Shown here in pieces: positions 17,901 to 25,546 of a DNA stretch of 60,442 nucleotides. A program made the translations under genes and the position numbers. The notes under the pieces are model-generated. The model searched no databases. It was not told the DNA's origin and saw nothing but the letters and a program-made list of their open reading frames with translations. This DNA is from Pseudomonadota bacterium (GTDB lineage: Bacteria > Pseudomonadota > Alphaproteobacteria > Rhizobiales > Hyphomicrobiaceae): NCBI GenBank assembly GCA_023405815.1, contig JAEXXM010000031.1, positions 1 to 60,442 on the forward strand. The letters run 5' to 3'. How positions within the stretch are numbered: the first letter of the stretch is position 1; each line of letters begins with the position of its first letter.

Positions 17901-18160
17901 TAGAACGCGTGCGCCCGAAGATGATGACCGTCGTCGCCATCATCGCCGGCCTGCTGCCCATCCTGTGGAGCACCGGCACCGGCTCGGAGGTGATGCAGCG
18001 CATCGCGGTGCCGATGATCGGCGGCATGGTCTCCTCGACCTTGCTGACGCTCATCGTCATTCCCGCGATCTACGGCCTCATCAAAGGTTGGCGTCTGCCG
18101 CACAAAGGCCATGCAAGCAAGACGGTCGCTGCCATGCTGAAAGAGGAGGTCAATGCATGA
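14993..18160 (+). CDS. cusA: Cu/Ag efflux RND inner-membrane pump
   Basis: A 1055-residue heavy-metal RND transporter that drives Cu(I)/Ag(I) out of the periplasm or cytoplasm with protons. Twelve helices are expected; helix 4 carries the proton-relay acid in AIGAMVDAAIVMIEN. All three methionines that bind copper in E. coli CusA have equivalents: LLYMPVSLPG, PIEMFETVV and RIDMLATGI. Length is normal (about 1040-1060). It overlaps cusB upstream and the DUF411 gene downstream by eight bases. I see no outer-membrane factor (TolC/CusC type) in the window, so the channel must be encoded elsewhere. Confidence 0.95.
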   Translation: MIAWIIRWSANNLMLVLLGAVFATGAGIYAIKNVPLDAIPDLSDTQVIIYTEAPGQAPQVIEDQITYPLTTAMLSVPRSRVVRGFSFFGVSFVYVIFDEGTDIYWARSRVLEYLSFAARNLPRNVTPTIGPDATGVGWVYQYAVLAAKRTLADLRTIQDWQVRYALAKSEGVAEVASVGGFVRQYSVVVDPGRLKTFNISLPKIRDAIRQSNMDVGGRVVELAETEFMVRGRGYIRNTKDLEQIVLKSENGTPVYLRDVARVELAPDERRGITELNGEGEAVSGIAVQRYGQNALAVIDNIKQRLEEIRSSLPDGTEIVAVYDRSELIRRAIDTLKRTLTEESLIVALVCVVFLLHARSAFVAILTLPLGVLIAYVFMYMLGISSNIMSLGGIAIAIGAMVDAAIVMIENAHKHLERAPPDKPRTEILIEAATQVGPALFFSLLIITVSFLPIFTLEAQEGRLFKPLAFTKTFAMGAAAFLSVTLVPALMVIFVRGKILPEEKNPINRFLIWVYRPVIDAVLRAKTLTIALAVAVLVISIWPAAKLGSEFMPNLNEGTLLYMPVSLPGLSVTKAAELLQTQDRIIKSFPEVASVYGKAGRAATATDPAPIEMFETVVNLKPESEWRTGMSLDKLISEMDKSLQFPGVSNAWTMPIKARIDMLATGIRTPIGVKVFGQNLKDIERVAREIEVALRAVPGTASAYAERVIGGYYLEIEPKRDQLGRYGLMVGDVQDVVATALGAETVTTTVEGRERYAVNVRYPRELRSDPNAIARDVLVTLPNGGTVPLGEVATVKRTQGPASIRTEDAQLVAYIYVDVRDRDLGSYVAAAQRAVAEQVKLPDGYYVTWSGQFEYYERAKERLKIVVPVTLLIIVLLLYLNFRRWTETLIVMLSLPFALVGGFWLMWWLGFNLSVAVAVGFIALAGVAAETGVVMLIYLDQALNEARERAQHKGRPLSRADLHAAIMEGAVERVRPKMMTVVAIIAGLLPILWSTGTGSEVMQRIAVPMIGGMVSSTLLTLIVIPAIYGLIKGWRLPHKGHASKTVAAMLKEEVNA

Positions 18161-18593
18161 CTCGTTTCTCTATCGCGATTATCGCGTTGCGCTCGCAACC
18201 TTTCCCGCCGCGGCAGAGGAAATGGTCAAGGCGACCCTCCACAAGAACCCGCGATGCACCTGTTGCGGTGCCTATGCCGACTATCTGCGCGCCAACGGCT
18301 TCGCTGTCACTGTCGTCGAGCATCCCAACATGACGCCGATCAAGCAGAAGTACGGCGTGCGCGAGGACCTCGAGGGCTGCCACACGACGCTCATTGGCGA
18401 CTACGTCATCGAGGGGCATGTGCCGGTGGCCGCGATGAAGCGGCTGCTCAGGGAGAGGCCGCCGATCAAGGGCATCGCGTTGCCGGGAATGCCCGCGGGC
18501 TCGCCGGGGATGAGCGGCGCGAAAGAGGGTCCGTTCGACATTCTCTCGATCACGGGAAAAGACGGGCCGGCGCCTGTCTTTGCAGCAGAGTAA
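18153..18593 (+). CDS. DUF411 metal-binding protein (copy 2, probably damaged signal peptide)
   Basis: A 146-residue paralog of 6580-7017, over 70 percent alike by eye from residue 24 onward: NPRCTCC near 33, GCHT near 76, and the ending GMPAGSPGMSGAKEGPF. The start ATG at 18153 overlaps the cusA stop and gives MHDSFLYRDYRVALATF, which lacks a proper hydrophobic core. The overlapping frame starting at 18157 reads MTRFSIAIIA, a good signal-peptide start; a single extra base near 18190 would join it to the mature protein. So a one-base deletion, real or a sequencing error, seems likely. Part of the cus operon. Confidence 0.85.
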   Translation: MHDSFLYRDYRVALATFPAAAEEMVKATLHKNPRCTCCGAYADYLRANGFAVTVVEHPNMTPIKQKYGVREDLEGCHTTLIGDYVIEGHVPVAAMKRLLRERPPIKGIALPGMPAGSPGMSGAKEGPFDILSITGKDGPAPVFAAE

Positions 18594-18687
18594 GGCATAT
18601 GCCGGCAATGGAGGATCGGTTGCAACTGCCGCGCGTCCTCACCAAGTCATTATCAGCATCGCCTGCAGGCTGTGACCTCGGTCGATC

Positions 18688-19032
18688 ATGAAGCGTGCGT
18701 CGACTATCCGTCAGATCTTGGCAATCCTGGTTAGCATTGGCACGACGTTAGCGCCGGTCCAGGCCGCCCGCATGATGCCGCTTAGCTGCGCGATGTCCCT
18801 GAGCGAAACATCCACGCAGGGCATGCCCGCAGCGGACCAGGACTTCGCCTGCTGCAAGGTTACCGCCCACTGCGTCATGCCGACGTGCGTAATGAGTTGC
18901 ACGCACTTCACGCAGATTGTCGAAGTGTCCAAAGACCTCGCGATCGTCGGACACGCCCCCTTCGCCGGCCTCCCGCTTCCACATCTTGAGGGGCTGGGCT
19001 GGCGTCCTCCCATCCCTCCACCGCGAGCCTGA
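18688..19032 (+). CDS. Cys-cluster secreted protein with PPPR tail (paralog D)
   Basis: A 114-residue protein in the cus operon. Signal peptide MKRASTIRQILAILV, cleavage near VQAA; the cluster reads FACCKVTAHCVMPTCVMSC, so the first Cys of the family pattern is replaced by Phe; GHAPFAG and WRPPIPPPRA follow. It is most like paralog C by eye. It lies between the DUF411 gene and the DKTWN-type gene, the same neighbours as in the 4-7 kb block. Periplasmic, function unknown; its place after CusBA supports a role in copper transfer (inference). Confidence 0.8.
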   Translation: MKRASTIRQILAILVSIGTTLAPVQAARMMPLSCAMSLSETSTQGMPAADQDFACCKVTAHCVMPTCVMSCTHFTQIVEVSKDLAIVGHAPFAGLPLPHLEGLGWRPPIPPPRA

Positions 19033-19167
19033 GCCTTTTCCGGCAGCTGAATGGATCAAGCGCGGCCGCATGCGCGGCCCGCTCCCATGACCATTACGCT
19101 AGCCCCAACACGCTGCAACGCGGCGCACCGGGGCAATCCGCAAAGCAACACGCTCAGGAGAAATGCA

Positions 19168-19404
19168 ATGAAGACGACTTTGATGACGGCCATCCTGCTC
19201 GCCGGGCTGACGAGCCTCGCGGGCAACGCCATGGCTGACAAGACCTGGAACTCCGATCCGTCCACGCACTGGCCGCCCCGGACCCAATCGAGGGCTATCG
19301 AGATGGCGCCGGTGCAAGCCGAGCCCAGCTACGCGCCCCGCAAGTCCTATCGCCTCTATAGGGCTCCGAAGGCCAAGGCGAAGTCTCGGGTAAGGGCACG
19401 CTAA
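19168..19404 (+). CDS. Small secreted basic protein, DKTWN family (copy 2)
   Basis: A 78-residue protein with ATG at 19168 after CGCTCAGGAGAAATGCA, a leader shared with 4717-4956. Signal peptide ends GNAMA; the mature start is DKTWNSDPSTHWPPRTQSR, followed by SYAPRKSYRLYRAPK and a basic end. The mature part is nearly the same as copy 1 for about 60 residues, showing recent duplication or strong constraint. It is probably the last gene of the cus operon. Longer frames from 19051 would bury the signal peptide. Confidence 0.8.
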   Translation: MKTTLMTAILLAGLTSLAGNAMADKTWNSDPSTHWPPRTQSRAIEMAPVQAEPSYAPRKSYRLYRAPKAKAKSRVRAR

Positions 19405-20167
19405 GGCGCAGTGGCGCGGCCGGCTTGGTCTACTTGGCCGGCCGCGTCCGGACGAACTTCTTCATGCAGACGGCACAGCAGGGATTACTGCGGGCCCCAA
19501 ACGATCAGGAAGAAGTACACCTCGCACGTGGCGCGGAAGGCGCACGCGAGGTGCGCCGGCTCATGCAGACCCTTCCTGAGAAGATGCCGCAACACCATCC
19601 AATGCTTAAAGCTCGATCGGTTGGGCGCGGCGAGGCGGCGTTGCGGCGCGTGGAATTGGCGTTCAAAAACCAAAACGCTTTTGGGGATGCCTGGAAGCGG
19701 CATCTCAGCAGGGTGTTGCTATCACCGTGGCCCTGGTGCCTCATAGGAAGAAGGTGGGCTGGCACCGGGAGGCGCGCCGATGTTGTGCTATCCGCAATCC
19801 ATGCCACTGATACCGAGGTGACACACGGCCACCAATTTTCGTGCCCCTCCTCCTGCGTCGGTTTGCGTACTGATATTCTCGCCGGGTGAGTGTCTGGTTT
19901 GTCATGACAGAGGTTCCCTCTTTGGCCCGGATAGCGCGCACACGCTGTCCGGGCTTTTCGCGTTGCCGACCGCCGCCCCGCATCGAAACTTCGCGGTGGA
20001 GGACATTCGAAGCCTCCTAGAGTTCCGCCGCCCCTTCGGGGCAGGCTCCATGGCTGACTCGATCCTATAGCCGAGACACATTTTGCGGCGATCGACAGCA
20101 AGATTGCAGTCCTCACGGAATGCGCGGAACGGAAGTCGCGTGCTGAAACACTGCTCGCAGTTACCGA
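19405..20167. other. Region without a confident gene
   Basis: Candidate frames: plus 19425-19889 (154 residues, no recognisable domain); minus 19485-19703, whose end looks frame-shifted into a Cys-containing tail (NPCCAVCMKKFVRTRP) at about 19430-19490; and a short minus frame 19741-19906 with a fair ribosome binding site but Arg-rich content. None is convincing; the minus pair may be a decayed zinc-ribbon gene. A strong terminator lies at 19925-19958. Confidence 0.4.
19925..19958 (+). terminator. Rho-independent terminator
   Basis: GCCCGGATAGCG pairs with CGCTGTCCGGGC (12 base pairs with one T-G), six-base loop, then TTTT. The T run is on the plus strand, so it ends plus-strand transcripts, possibly read-through from the cus operon. 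Confidence 0.75.
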
Positions 20168-20494
20168 ATGCAGAGTGAACTCGCGCCACCGGTAAGCGGC
20201 ATTACCCCCCAGAACCGGATGAGATTGCGGCAAGTCGAGATCTCAATCACCGAGCGGCCCGAGCCTGCAAACAAGAGCCGCAATGCCTTGGGTGGAAACA
20301 CGGCCACCAATCATCATGGCCATCATGGCGGCCACCTTATCGTCGACCTTCTCGACGATCATCATCAACATCACGGCAAACACGATCACGGCAAACACCG
20401 CGGGGATCATAACCCCGATCATCACGACGACCACCACGGGGATCATCACGATCACCACGGGCATGAGGGTCACCATGGGACCCAGCATGACTGA
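20168..20494 (+). CDS. Possible His/Asp-rich protein (alternative to the minus-strand frame)
   Basis: The plus frame gives 108 residues whose last 60 are mostly His with Asp and Gly (HHQHHGKHDHGKHRGDH). Such tails can bind nickel, zinc or copper. There is no signal peptide and no clear ribosome binding site. The same DNA read on the minus strand (20243-20488) gives a hydrophobic protein, and I cannot decide between them; low-complexity DNA often opens both. Confidence 0.35.
   Translation: MQSELAPPVSGITPQNRMRLRQVEISITERPEPANKSRNALGGNTATNHHGHHGGHLIVDLLDDHHQHHGKHDHGKHRGDHNPDHHDDHHGDHHDHHGHEGHHGTQHD
20243..20488 (-). CDS. Possible Val/Ile/Met-rich membrane protein (alternative to the plus-strand frame)
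   Basis: The minus frame gives 81 residues, almost all Val, Ile and Met for the first 45 (VVIVMIPVVVVVMIGVMI), then a hydrophilic end (STQGIAALVCRLGPLGD). It could be a small membrane protein with two helices. The non-repetitive carboxy-terminus looks protein-like, which slightly favours this strand, but ribosome binding is weak. Confidence 0.35.
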   Translation of the reverse strand: MLGPMVTLMPVVIVMIPVVVVVMIGVMIPAVFAVIVFAVMLMMIVEKVDDKVAAMMAMMIGGRVSTQGIAALVCRLGPLGD

Positions 20495-20732
20495 GCAAGT
20501 CGCTGCATGATCTCAATAGACAGGTGAGTACGGGAAGCAATGTCGTCCCGCGGCGATGTCAGCTGTCTACAATAAGAGCCGCTCGTGAGGCCTGCCGAGA
20601 ACCAGCACGAGATCAAAGCTGCCCGGGGATCAGCCGAGTTGGCGCCGGCTTTCGCACTGCAAATGTCTCGATCTGCTTCGCGCCGCATCGCCGATCCCAA
20701 GAGGGTCCGCGACGCGGCGCGTCGGGCAGGTG

Positions 20733-20966
20733 CTAGTGCTCGTGCCGCCCCCGGCCGAAGCCGTCGCGGCGGAACACGTGCATCCGGCGGTACCACGGCA
20801 GGCGCTTCACGAAGTGGGCTCGGACGGCGTAGCCGCGCTTGTGCCCATTGCTGTAGTCGCCGTGGTTATCGTAGCCACGCGGGCTGGCCTCGGACGTCGC
20901 GACCGCGAGAGAGGCGAACGGCACAGCCAAGAGGGCCGCAACGTAGATGTTGCGAAATATCTTCAT
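20733..20966 (-). CDS. Small secreted basic protein, 77 residues
   Basis: The ATG at 20966 follows AAAGGAGGAAGAAAG, an excellent ribosome binding site. Signal peptide ends SEASP; the mature part is short and basic with His, Tyr and Arg (GYDNHGDYSNGHKRGYAV) and ends RGRHEH. Such small basic secreted proteins are common in Rhizobiales genomes and uncharacterised. A GTAAC direct-repeat operator points toward this gene from 222 bases upstream (21188-21209). The longer frame to 21068 lacks a signal peptide at its start. Confidence 0.7.
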   Translation of the reverse strand: MKIFRNIYVAALLAVPFASLAVATSEASPRGYDNHGDYSNGHKRGYAVRAHFVKRLPWYRRMHVFRRDGFGRGRHEH

Positions 20967-21187
20967 CTTTCTTCCTCCTTTCAGAACCGGCTGCTGATTG
21001 CCTGCCGGATGAATGGAACGTAGCGAGAGGAAGATGAGCGCGGCTCGAACGGACGGTTCATAACGCATTCATAGAGCTGCACTCGATCTGGCCCTTTCAG
21101 CGGGCATGCACAGCGCATTTTCTGGAGCCAGAGTATGCCGCCGCACAATCCAGGCAAGCGGCAAAGCCATCTACCGTATTCGCACCC

Positions 21188-21209
21188 GTTACATCCGGTT
21201 ACCAAATTT
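21188..21209 (-). promoter_or_regulatory. GTAAC direct-repeat operator, copy a
   Basis: Minus strand reads AAATTTGGTAAC-CGGAT-GTAAC: two GTAAC half-sites ten bases apart, preceded by ATTTG. Points to the small secreted gene starting at 20966. Confidence 0.65.
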
Positions 21210-21342
21210 CCCTACCGCGCTCGCAGACAAGTCTGCGTGTTCGAGGCCACATCACGCTGAGGGGGAGGCTGCCAATGCAATCGAGGGAAACGGGTGCTCG
21301 GCCATTATATCCACTCAAACTTTGCCATTGGAGATTACAGCC

Positions 21343-21852
21343 ATGAGGAAACCGAGGCGGCCACGCACATTATGGGCAGCACGGGCACTGGCTGTGGGGC
21401 TCATTGCAGGTGCATTAGGGAACTATGCAACCGCTACGGCGCAAGAAACAAACGGCGCAGAAGGCACTGGGTTCGCCGCGGGTGAGCCCGGCGATCCCAG
21501 CACGCCCTCAAGGAACGTCGCAGTAGCGATGACCGACGACGGCGGCGCCATGACCTTTCACACCAGCCTAAGGCTGATCAACAGAAACGAGCAGATCAGG
21601 TTTACCGTCACAAATAGGGGCTCGATCGAGCATGAGTTCATAATCGATTCAGCAGAGAATAATGCAGAGCATAAGGCGGCGATGGCGAGAACCCCACACA
21701 TGATGCCCAGTGGCAAAAACGGTCTTCGGCTTGGTCCCGGCAAATCAGGCGCGTTGCTGTGGAAGTTTTCAAAAGCCGGAACCTTTGAATACGCCTGCCT
21801 AATCCCTGGCCATTACGAAGCAGGGATGCATGGGACACTAACGGTAAAGTGA
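21343..21852 (+). CDS. Cupredoxin (type 1 copper protein)
   Basis: A 169-residue exported protein. The signal peptide runs from MRKPRRPRTLWAARALAVG to an Ala-rich cleavage region (YATATAQ). The copper ligands are all visible: the first His in IEHEF near residue 105, then Cys, His and Met in YACLIPGHYEAGMHG near residues 153-163. This is the plastocyanin/azurin-like arrangement seen in small copper proteins of metal loci. The start ATG at 21343 has GGAG nine bases upstream. A truncated, frame-shifted relative lies at 31447-31697. It probably carries copper or electrons in the periplasm. Confidence 0.88.
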   Translation: MRKPRRPRTLWAARALAVGLIAGALGNYATATAQETNGAEGTGFAAGEPGDPSTPSRNVAVAMTDDGGAMTFHTSLRLINRNEQIRFTVTNRGSIEHEFIIDSAENNAEHKAAMARTPHMMPSGKNGLRLGPGKSGALLWKFSKAGTFEYACLIPGHYEAGMHGTLTVK

Positions 21853-22151
21853 GCTTCGCGCCGCTCTGCTGGCGGCGACGTTATGACGATGACGATGATC
21901 GTGGCCGTGTCCGTTGCCGAGCATACTGACGGGTTAAACGACCATCAGCCGGTGGCGTGCTTGACGGATGGAGTATGGGCGCGGCGCCGAATATTGGGAT
22001 CGCGTTTCGATCTATTTGGTAACGGCACGTAACAACGCATGCGATATCTGGGTAATTTCGGGGCCATCTGGCGCAAGGACCTCTGGCTCCAGGGCATCGG
22101 CTCGTGTATGAAGCCGTACGCTGATATCAGCGGTCATATGGAGGGAAGACA
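21853..22151. promoter_or_regulatory. Intergenic control region upstream of 22152
   Basis: No gene seen. Contains GTAAC operator copy b and short GAC/GAT repeats just after the cupredoxin stop. Confidence 0.5.
22014..22033 (+). promoter_or_regulatory. GTAAC direct-repeat operator, copy b
   Basis: ATTTGGTAACGGCACGTAAC, the best match to the consensus, 119 bases before the 22152 start and pointing at it. Confidence 0.7.
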
Positions 22152-22322
22152 ATGAAGGTTTTTCTTTCGCTGCTCTTTTCGGTATTCACACTCGGTCTTG
22201 CGGCCGCGTTTTCCGGTCCCTTGCTGGCGCACGATGGCGAAGCGCCAATGACGCAGGCCGACTGCGAGAAGATGCCGGATATGCAGTGGGATGCGAAGAC
22301 CGGCAAGTGCGTGCATAAGTGA
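22152..22322 (+). CDS. Tiny secreted protein, DCEKMPDMQWD family (copy 1)
   Basis: A 56-residue protein too short for most gene finders. Signal peptide MKVFLSLLFSVFTLGLAA with cleavage at LLAHD; the mature part reads ADCEKMPDMQWDAKTGKC then VHK. Two Cys, two Met and two His in about 30 residues could bind a soft metal or form a disulfide loop. The paralog at 35666-35824 has the same mature sequence with few changes. The start follows GAGGGAAGACA. Operator copy b lies upstream. Function unknown. Confidence 0.75.
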   Translation: MKVFLSLLFSVFTLGLAAAFSGPLLAHDGEAPMTQADCEKMPDMQWDAKTGKCVHK

Positions 22323-22525
22323 CGGGTCGCACAACTAACTGCGGCGGGTCACATGACCCGCCGTTTTGCGTGTTCTTTCGAGCTTTCACAGAGCGAGGTT
22401 TCACCCCGGCAAGAAGCTGGCGGTCCGGTCGCCGGTTTTTTCGATGCGCAAGGCTCTTCAGGAGCCGCAGTATCTAGGCTAGCGGGGTGCTGTCGGTGCG
22501 AGGTTGGACGAGCGCACGAGAACGC

Positions 22526-22822
22526 TCAGTCAATGCGTTCGATACGGGCAGCCCTTTTGGGAATGAGACGCACGCGATAGGTCGCGTTCTGACATTTCAA
22601 GACCCAGACGGCCTCATTTGGCTTCGAGTGCTCGCGATCTGGTTCTGCGCGCATGGGGTTGTCGCAAACAAATCCCTGCCTGCGGATTTGGGCCGCAACA
22701 ATTTCCGTTTCTTCGGCGGCAACCGCTTCAGAAGAAATTCTTGGCCCGAGGCCACCGACACCGCGCATCGCGACTGTAGGCAAGGCGAGAAGGAGCATTA
22801 GCGGGCCAAAAATTTTGCTCAT
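22526..22822 (-). CDS. Secreted protein, QGFVCD family (copy 1)
   Basis: A 98-residue protein with a signal peptide (MSKIFGPLMLLLALP) and a conserved body: AAQIRRQGFVCDNPM, then NEAVWVLKCQNATYRVRL and an ending with IERID. The two Cys probably form a disulfide. Proteins with this pattern are widespread, uncharacterised small periplasmic proteins of Rhizobiales (from memory, not searched). The start at 22822 follows AGGTGCCTA. Paralog: 35915-36217, also facing a DCEKMPDMQWD gene, so the pair was duplicated as a unit. No GTAAC operator was found near this copy, unlike its paralog. Confidence 0.75.
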   Translation of the reverse strand: MSKIFGPLMLLLALPTVAMRGVGGLGPRISSEAVAAEETEIVAAQIRRQGFVCDNPMRAEPDREHSKPNEAVWVLKCQNATYRVRLIPKRAARIERID

Positions 22823-22895
22823 TAGGCACCTGTCAGGTGCGTGGGATGCGGTACCTCGCGTGTCGCGCAGCGGAGAGTGCGGCACCGCAGGCGGA

Positions 22896-23018
22896 CTACG
22901 AAGTCCAGTAGGCGAGCCCAAGCAGGAAGATCACGGCCAGCATGGCCGTGCAGCAAACGATCATCCAGAGCCACGCCATCCACTCCTCGCGGTTTTCCTG
23001 GTTCGGTTTGCGATGCAT
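22896..23018 (-). CDS. One-helix membrane miniprotein, LAYW family (copy 1)
   Basis: A 40-residue protein with a charged N-terminus (MHRKPNQENREEW), then one transmembrane helix containing a Cys pair (WLWMIVCCTAMLAVIFLL) and the end GLAYWTS. AGGAG lies ten bases before the ATG. The paralog at 34082-34201 shares the layout, including W-L-W, Cys-Cys and LGLAYW. The conserved Cys-Cys inside the helix is noteworthy. It lies between the QGFVCD and DUF2892 genes and is probably co-transcribed with the latter. Confidence 0.7.
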   Translation of the reverse strand: MHRKPNQENREEWMAWLWMIVCCTAMLAVIFLLGLAYWTS

Positions 23019-23031
23019 GGCTCGGTCACTC

Positions 23032-23259
23032 CTAGCCGGGTTTCGGCCCCGCGGTGCTCCACCCAAGCCGATGATACAACGGGCAATAGCCGCGGATCCC
23101 GGTTGCTACAAAGTCCACCGCCAATGCGATCATCACGAGATATAGAACCAGCCATATGAAACTGCCGCCGGCGAAGAGCAGCACCAATGCCCAAATGGCC
23201 AGAGCACCACCCAGCGTCACGCGCAGGACCCGTTCGACTGTGCTGAGGTTCTTCTTCAT
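23032..23259 (-). CDS. DUF2892 / YgaP-type membrane protein
   Basis: A 75-residue protein with two membrane helices and the DUF2892 pattern: NLSTVERVLRVTLGG, then FIWLVLYLVMIALAVDF, then the Cys-containing GYCPLYHRLGWST. Members may act with rhodanese-like sulfurtransferases or stand alone; function not established. ATG at 23259. GTAAC operator copy c lies 119 bases upstream and points at it, so it probably leads the 23259-22896 unit. A degenerate copy lies at 34225-34440. Confidence 0.88.
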   Translation of the reverse strand: MKKNLSTVERVLRVTLGGALAIWALVLLFAGGSFIWLVLYLVMIALAVDFVATGIRGYCPLYHRLGWSTAGPKPG

Positions 23260-23377
23260 AAGAAGCTCCTATCAGTCGCCGCTTGGGCTCGACTTCTAGG
23301 CGGACTGCTGCTGCTAACAGCTTAGCCTCTGCCCCGCACACGATCATCGCATAATTTCGCTTGCGCGGGCGCGCGTG

Positions 23378-23397
23378 GTTACGAGCTGTTACCAAAT
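23378..23397 (-). promoter_or_regulatory. GTAAC direct-repeat operator, copy c
   Basis: Minus strand ATTTGGTAACAGCTCGTAAC, 119 bases before the DUF2892 start at 23259. Confidence 0.7.
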
Positions 23398-23527
23398 TCC
23401 GAGAAGGTTGGCCCATAATTCCGGGATGGTGGATCCCATATCAGCAGTGAGCACGCGGCCGACCTGTAGCGGCGCGCCATGTGGAGTTTTCGGCAAGGGC
23501 GGGGGACGTCCAAGAAAGGACCCAATA

Positions 23528-23805
23528 GTGACCCGCCGTGTGATCGCCTTGGCTCTAGCCACCAGCATGTTGGCTTTGGGGGCCATCCCGGCAAGCAGCG
23601 GTGCTGCACCGCTGGGGCAGCTGACGATTCGCCCAGCATAGCCTTGTCAGCACTGTTGGTTTTGGACACCGCGGGTTTGGCCACCATAGGTTTTTTGGCC
23701 ACCATCACCATCACCTGTACTTCGGCATTTACCCCTACTCTTATCGATCCTACGGGTACGTAGGCTATCACCGCCATTGGCGCCACCATCGTCATCACCG
23801 TAAGC
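23528..23805 (+). pseudogene. His/Gly-rich secreted protein gene, frame-shifted and cut by IS66
   Basis: A GTG start gives a signal peptide (MTRRVIALALATSM, cleavage near ASSGA) and then stops. In another frame the DNA continues with GFGHRGFGHHRFFGHHHHH and YPYSYRSYGYVGYHRHW, the layout of small His-rich secreted proteins. At least one frameshift near 23630 separates the parts. The IS66 end lies at 23800, inside or just after the last His codons. The intact relative in this window is 36602-36925. Confidence 0.65.
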
Positions 23806-23806
23806 G

Positions 23807-24064
23807 GTGTTCAAGGCCGATCCGTTCTCCGGCGTCATTTATGTGTTCCGCGCCAAGCGGACCGATCGCGTGAAGCTCTTGTTCTGGGATGAGACCGGCC
23901 TCGTGCTGGTCACCAAGCGGCTTGAGGATGGCAGGTTCCGATGGCCCGCCATCGAGGATGGCGTGATGCGGCTCTCGCCGGCAAAACTCTCGGCGCTGCT
24001 CGAGGGCCTCGATTGGGCTCGCGTGCATGCGCGCCGCGTCGTGCGGCCCACAGCGACGCAGTGA
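23807..24064 (+). pseudogene. IS66 accessory protein TnpB, N-terminally truncated
   Basis: About 85 residues beginning VFKADPFSGVIYVFRAKRTD and continuing with LVLVTKRLEDGRFRWP, the carboxy-terminal two-thirds of IS66 TnpB (Orf2). Normal TnpB has about 115 residues with a further N-terminal segment, missing here. It cannot be assumed functional. Confidence 0.8.
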
Positions 24065-24157
24065 TCCACACGTGATCTTCTGCAACCACTGGCCGGACTG
24101 GCGCCAAATCGGCGATTCTGCCGAGCATCGCGCTGTCGATCGACGAGCTTCCGAACG

Positions 24158-25516
24158 ATGTCGAGAGCCTCAAGGCTCTGTTGCTGTCCGTGCATGCAGA
24201 CGCGCTCGCCACCGAAGCCAAGGCCGCCTCGCTGGCCGCCGAGGTCGATCGCCTCACCGCACGTGCCGCGCGAGGAGATCATCGTCGAACCGGAGGCCAA
24301 TGCCTGCCCTTGCTGCGGTGGCGCGCTGCATGTCATCGGCGCGGATGTATCGGAACGGCTCGACCGGATCCCGGCACGGCTGCGCGTGATCGTGACGCGG
24401 CGGCCGAAATACGCCTGCCGTGCATGTGAGAAGCACGGCTCCGCCGATGGCACGGCCGGCGTGGTGCAGGCTCCGGCGCCGAACCGGCTGATCGAGGGCG
24501 GTCTGCCCACCGAAGCGCTCGTCGCCGACGTGCTCGTCTCGAAATACGCTGACCATCTTCCACTCTACCGTCAGGCGCAGATCCTGGCGCGCGAAGGCGT
24601 GCACATCGACCGCTCGACGCTGGCACTCTGGGTCGGCTTCGCCGCCTACGAGCTGGCGCCGCTGCACGATCGGCTGGTTGCGATCCTGAAGGCGTCGCCG
24701 AAGCTCTTTGCCGACGAGACACGCTGCCCGGTGCTCGATCCTGGGCGAGGCAGGACGAAGACCGGCTACCTGTGGGCCATTGCGCGCGATCACCGCCCCT
24801 GGGGCGGAGCCGACCCACCGGCCGTCGCCTACGCCCCCGGACGCGGCGCCGAGTACGCTGCTCGGCTGCTGGTCGGGTTCAACGGCGTGCTGCAGGTCGA
24901 CGGTTATGCCGGATACGACAAACAGGCCGATGCGACGCGGCCGGGTCGCTCGCTCGCCTATTGCTGGAGCCACTTCAGGCGCCGCTTCTACGACATCGCC
25001 AAGCCCGGCAACGCGCCAATCGCCAGCGAGGCACTGGTGCGTATCGGACAGCTCTATGCCATCGAGGCCGAGATCCGCGGCAGCTCCGCAGAGAAGCGCC
25101 GCACGGAACGGCAGGCGCGTGCACGACCTCTCCTTAATGAGCTCCGCAACTGGCTCGATGATCAGCTCGCGCGCGTTCCCGGCCGATCACCCATCGCCGA
25201 GGCCATGCGCTACGGCACGAGCCATTGGCAGGGCCTTTGTCTCTTCGTCGATGACGGGCGCATCGAGATCGATACCAACGTGGTCGAGCGCTCCATCCGG
25301 CCGATCGCGTTGAGCCGCAAGAATGCGCTGCTCGCCGGCAGTGACGAGGGCGGCGCCAACTGGGCCATCATCGCCTCGCTCATCGAGACGGCGAAGCTCA
25401 ATGGCGTCGATCCCCACGCCTGGCTCACGGACACGCTGACGAAGCTCGTCAACCGCTGGCCCGCCGCGCGCATCGATGAACTGATGCCCTGGGCCTTCGC
25501 AAAGATCCCAGCCTGA
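24158..25516 (+). pseudogene. IS66 transposase TnpC, internal deletion and frame change
   Basis: From about residue 37 the frame gives an IS66 transposase: PREEIIVEPEANACPCCGG zinc finger, CRACEKHG, LPLYRQAQILAREGV, the DDE region (FADETRCPVLDPG and LQVDGYAGYDK), and the usual end (SLIETAKLNGVDPHAWL). The true N-terminus is visible in another frame from about 24118 (LPSIALSIDELPNDVESLK, coiled-coil leader). The join skips about 80 residues that normally carry the basic RRERFG region. So the gene is probably inactive. The first 36 residues of the listed frame are not genuine. Confidence 0.8.
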
Positions 25517-25546
25517 CCGTCAACGTGGGATCGGGACACCGCTTAC

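Larger units (their letters stand above)
23800..25546 (+). mobile_element. IS66-family element, internally deleted
   Basis: Bounded by GTAAGCGGTGT at 23800-23810 and its inverted form ACACCGCTTAC at 25536-25546. It is about 1.75 kb, shorter than a complete IS66 element; tnpA and the start of tnpB are missing and tnpC has an internal deletion. The flanks are not the same: a His-rich gene on the left, a cytochrome c fragment on the right, and no 8-base target duplication. The left repeat abuts tnpB coding sequence, so the left boundary is less certain. Confidence 0.75.

Noticed and set aside
19425..19889. 154-residue plus frame after the cus operon
   Set aside because: No good start context and no recognised fold; the minus strand shows competing, equally weak signals.
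21106..21342. Upstream extension of the cupredoxin ORF
   Set aside because: It would place the signal peptide at residue 80 and it crosses operator copy a.
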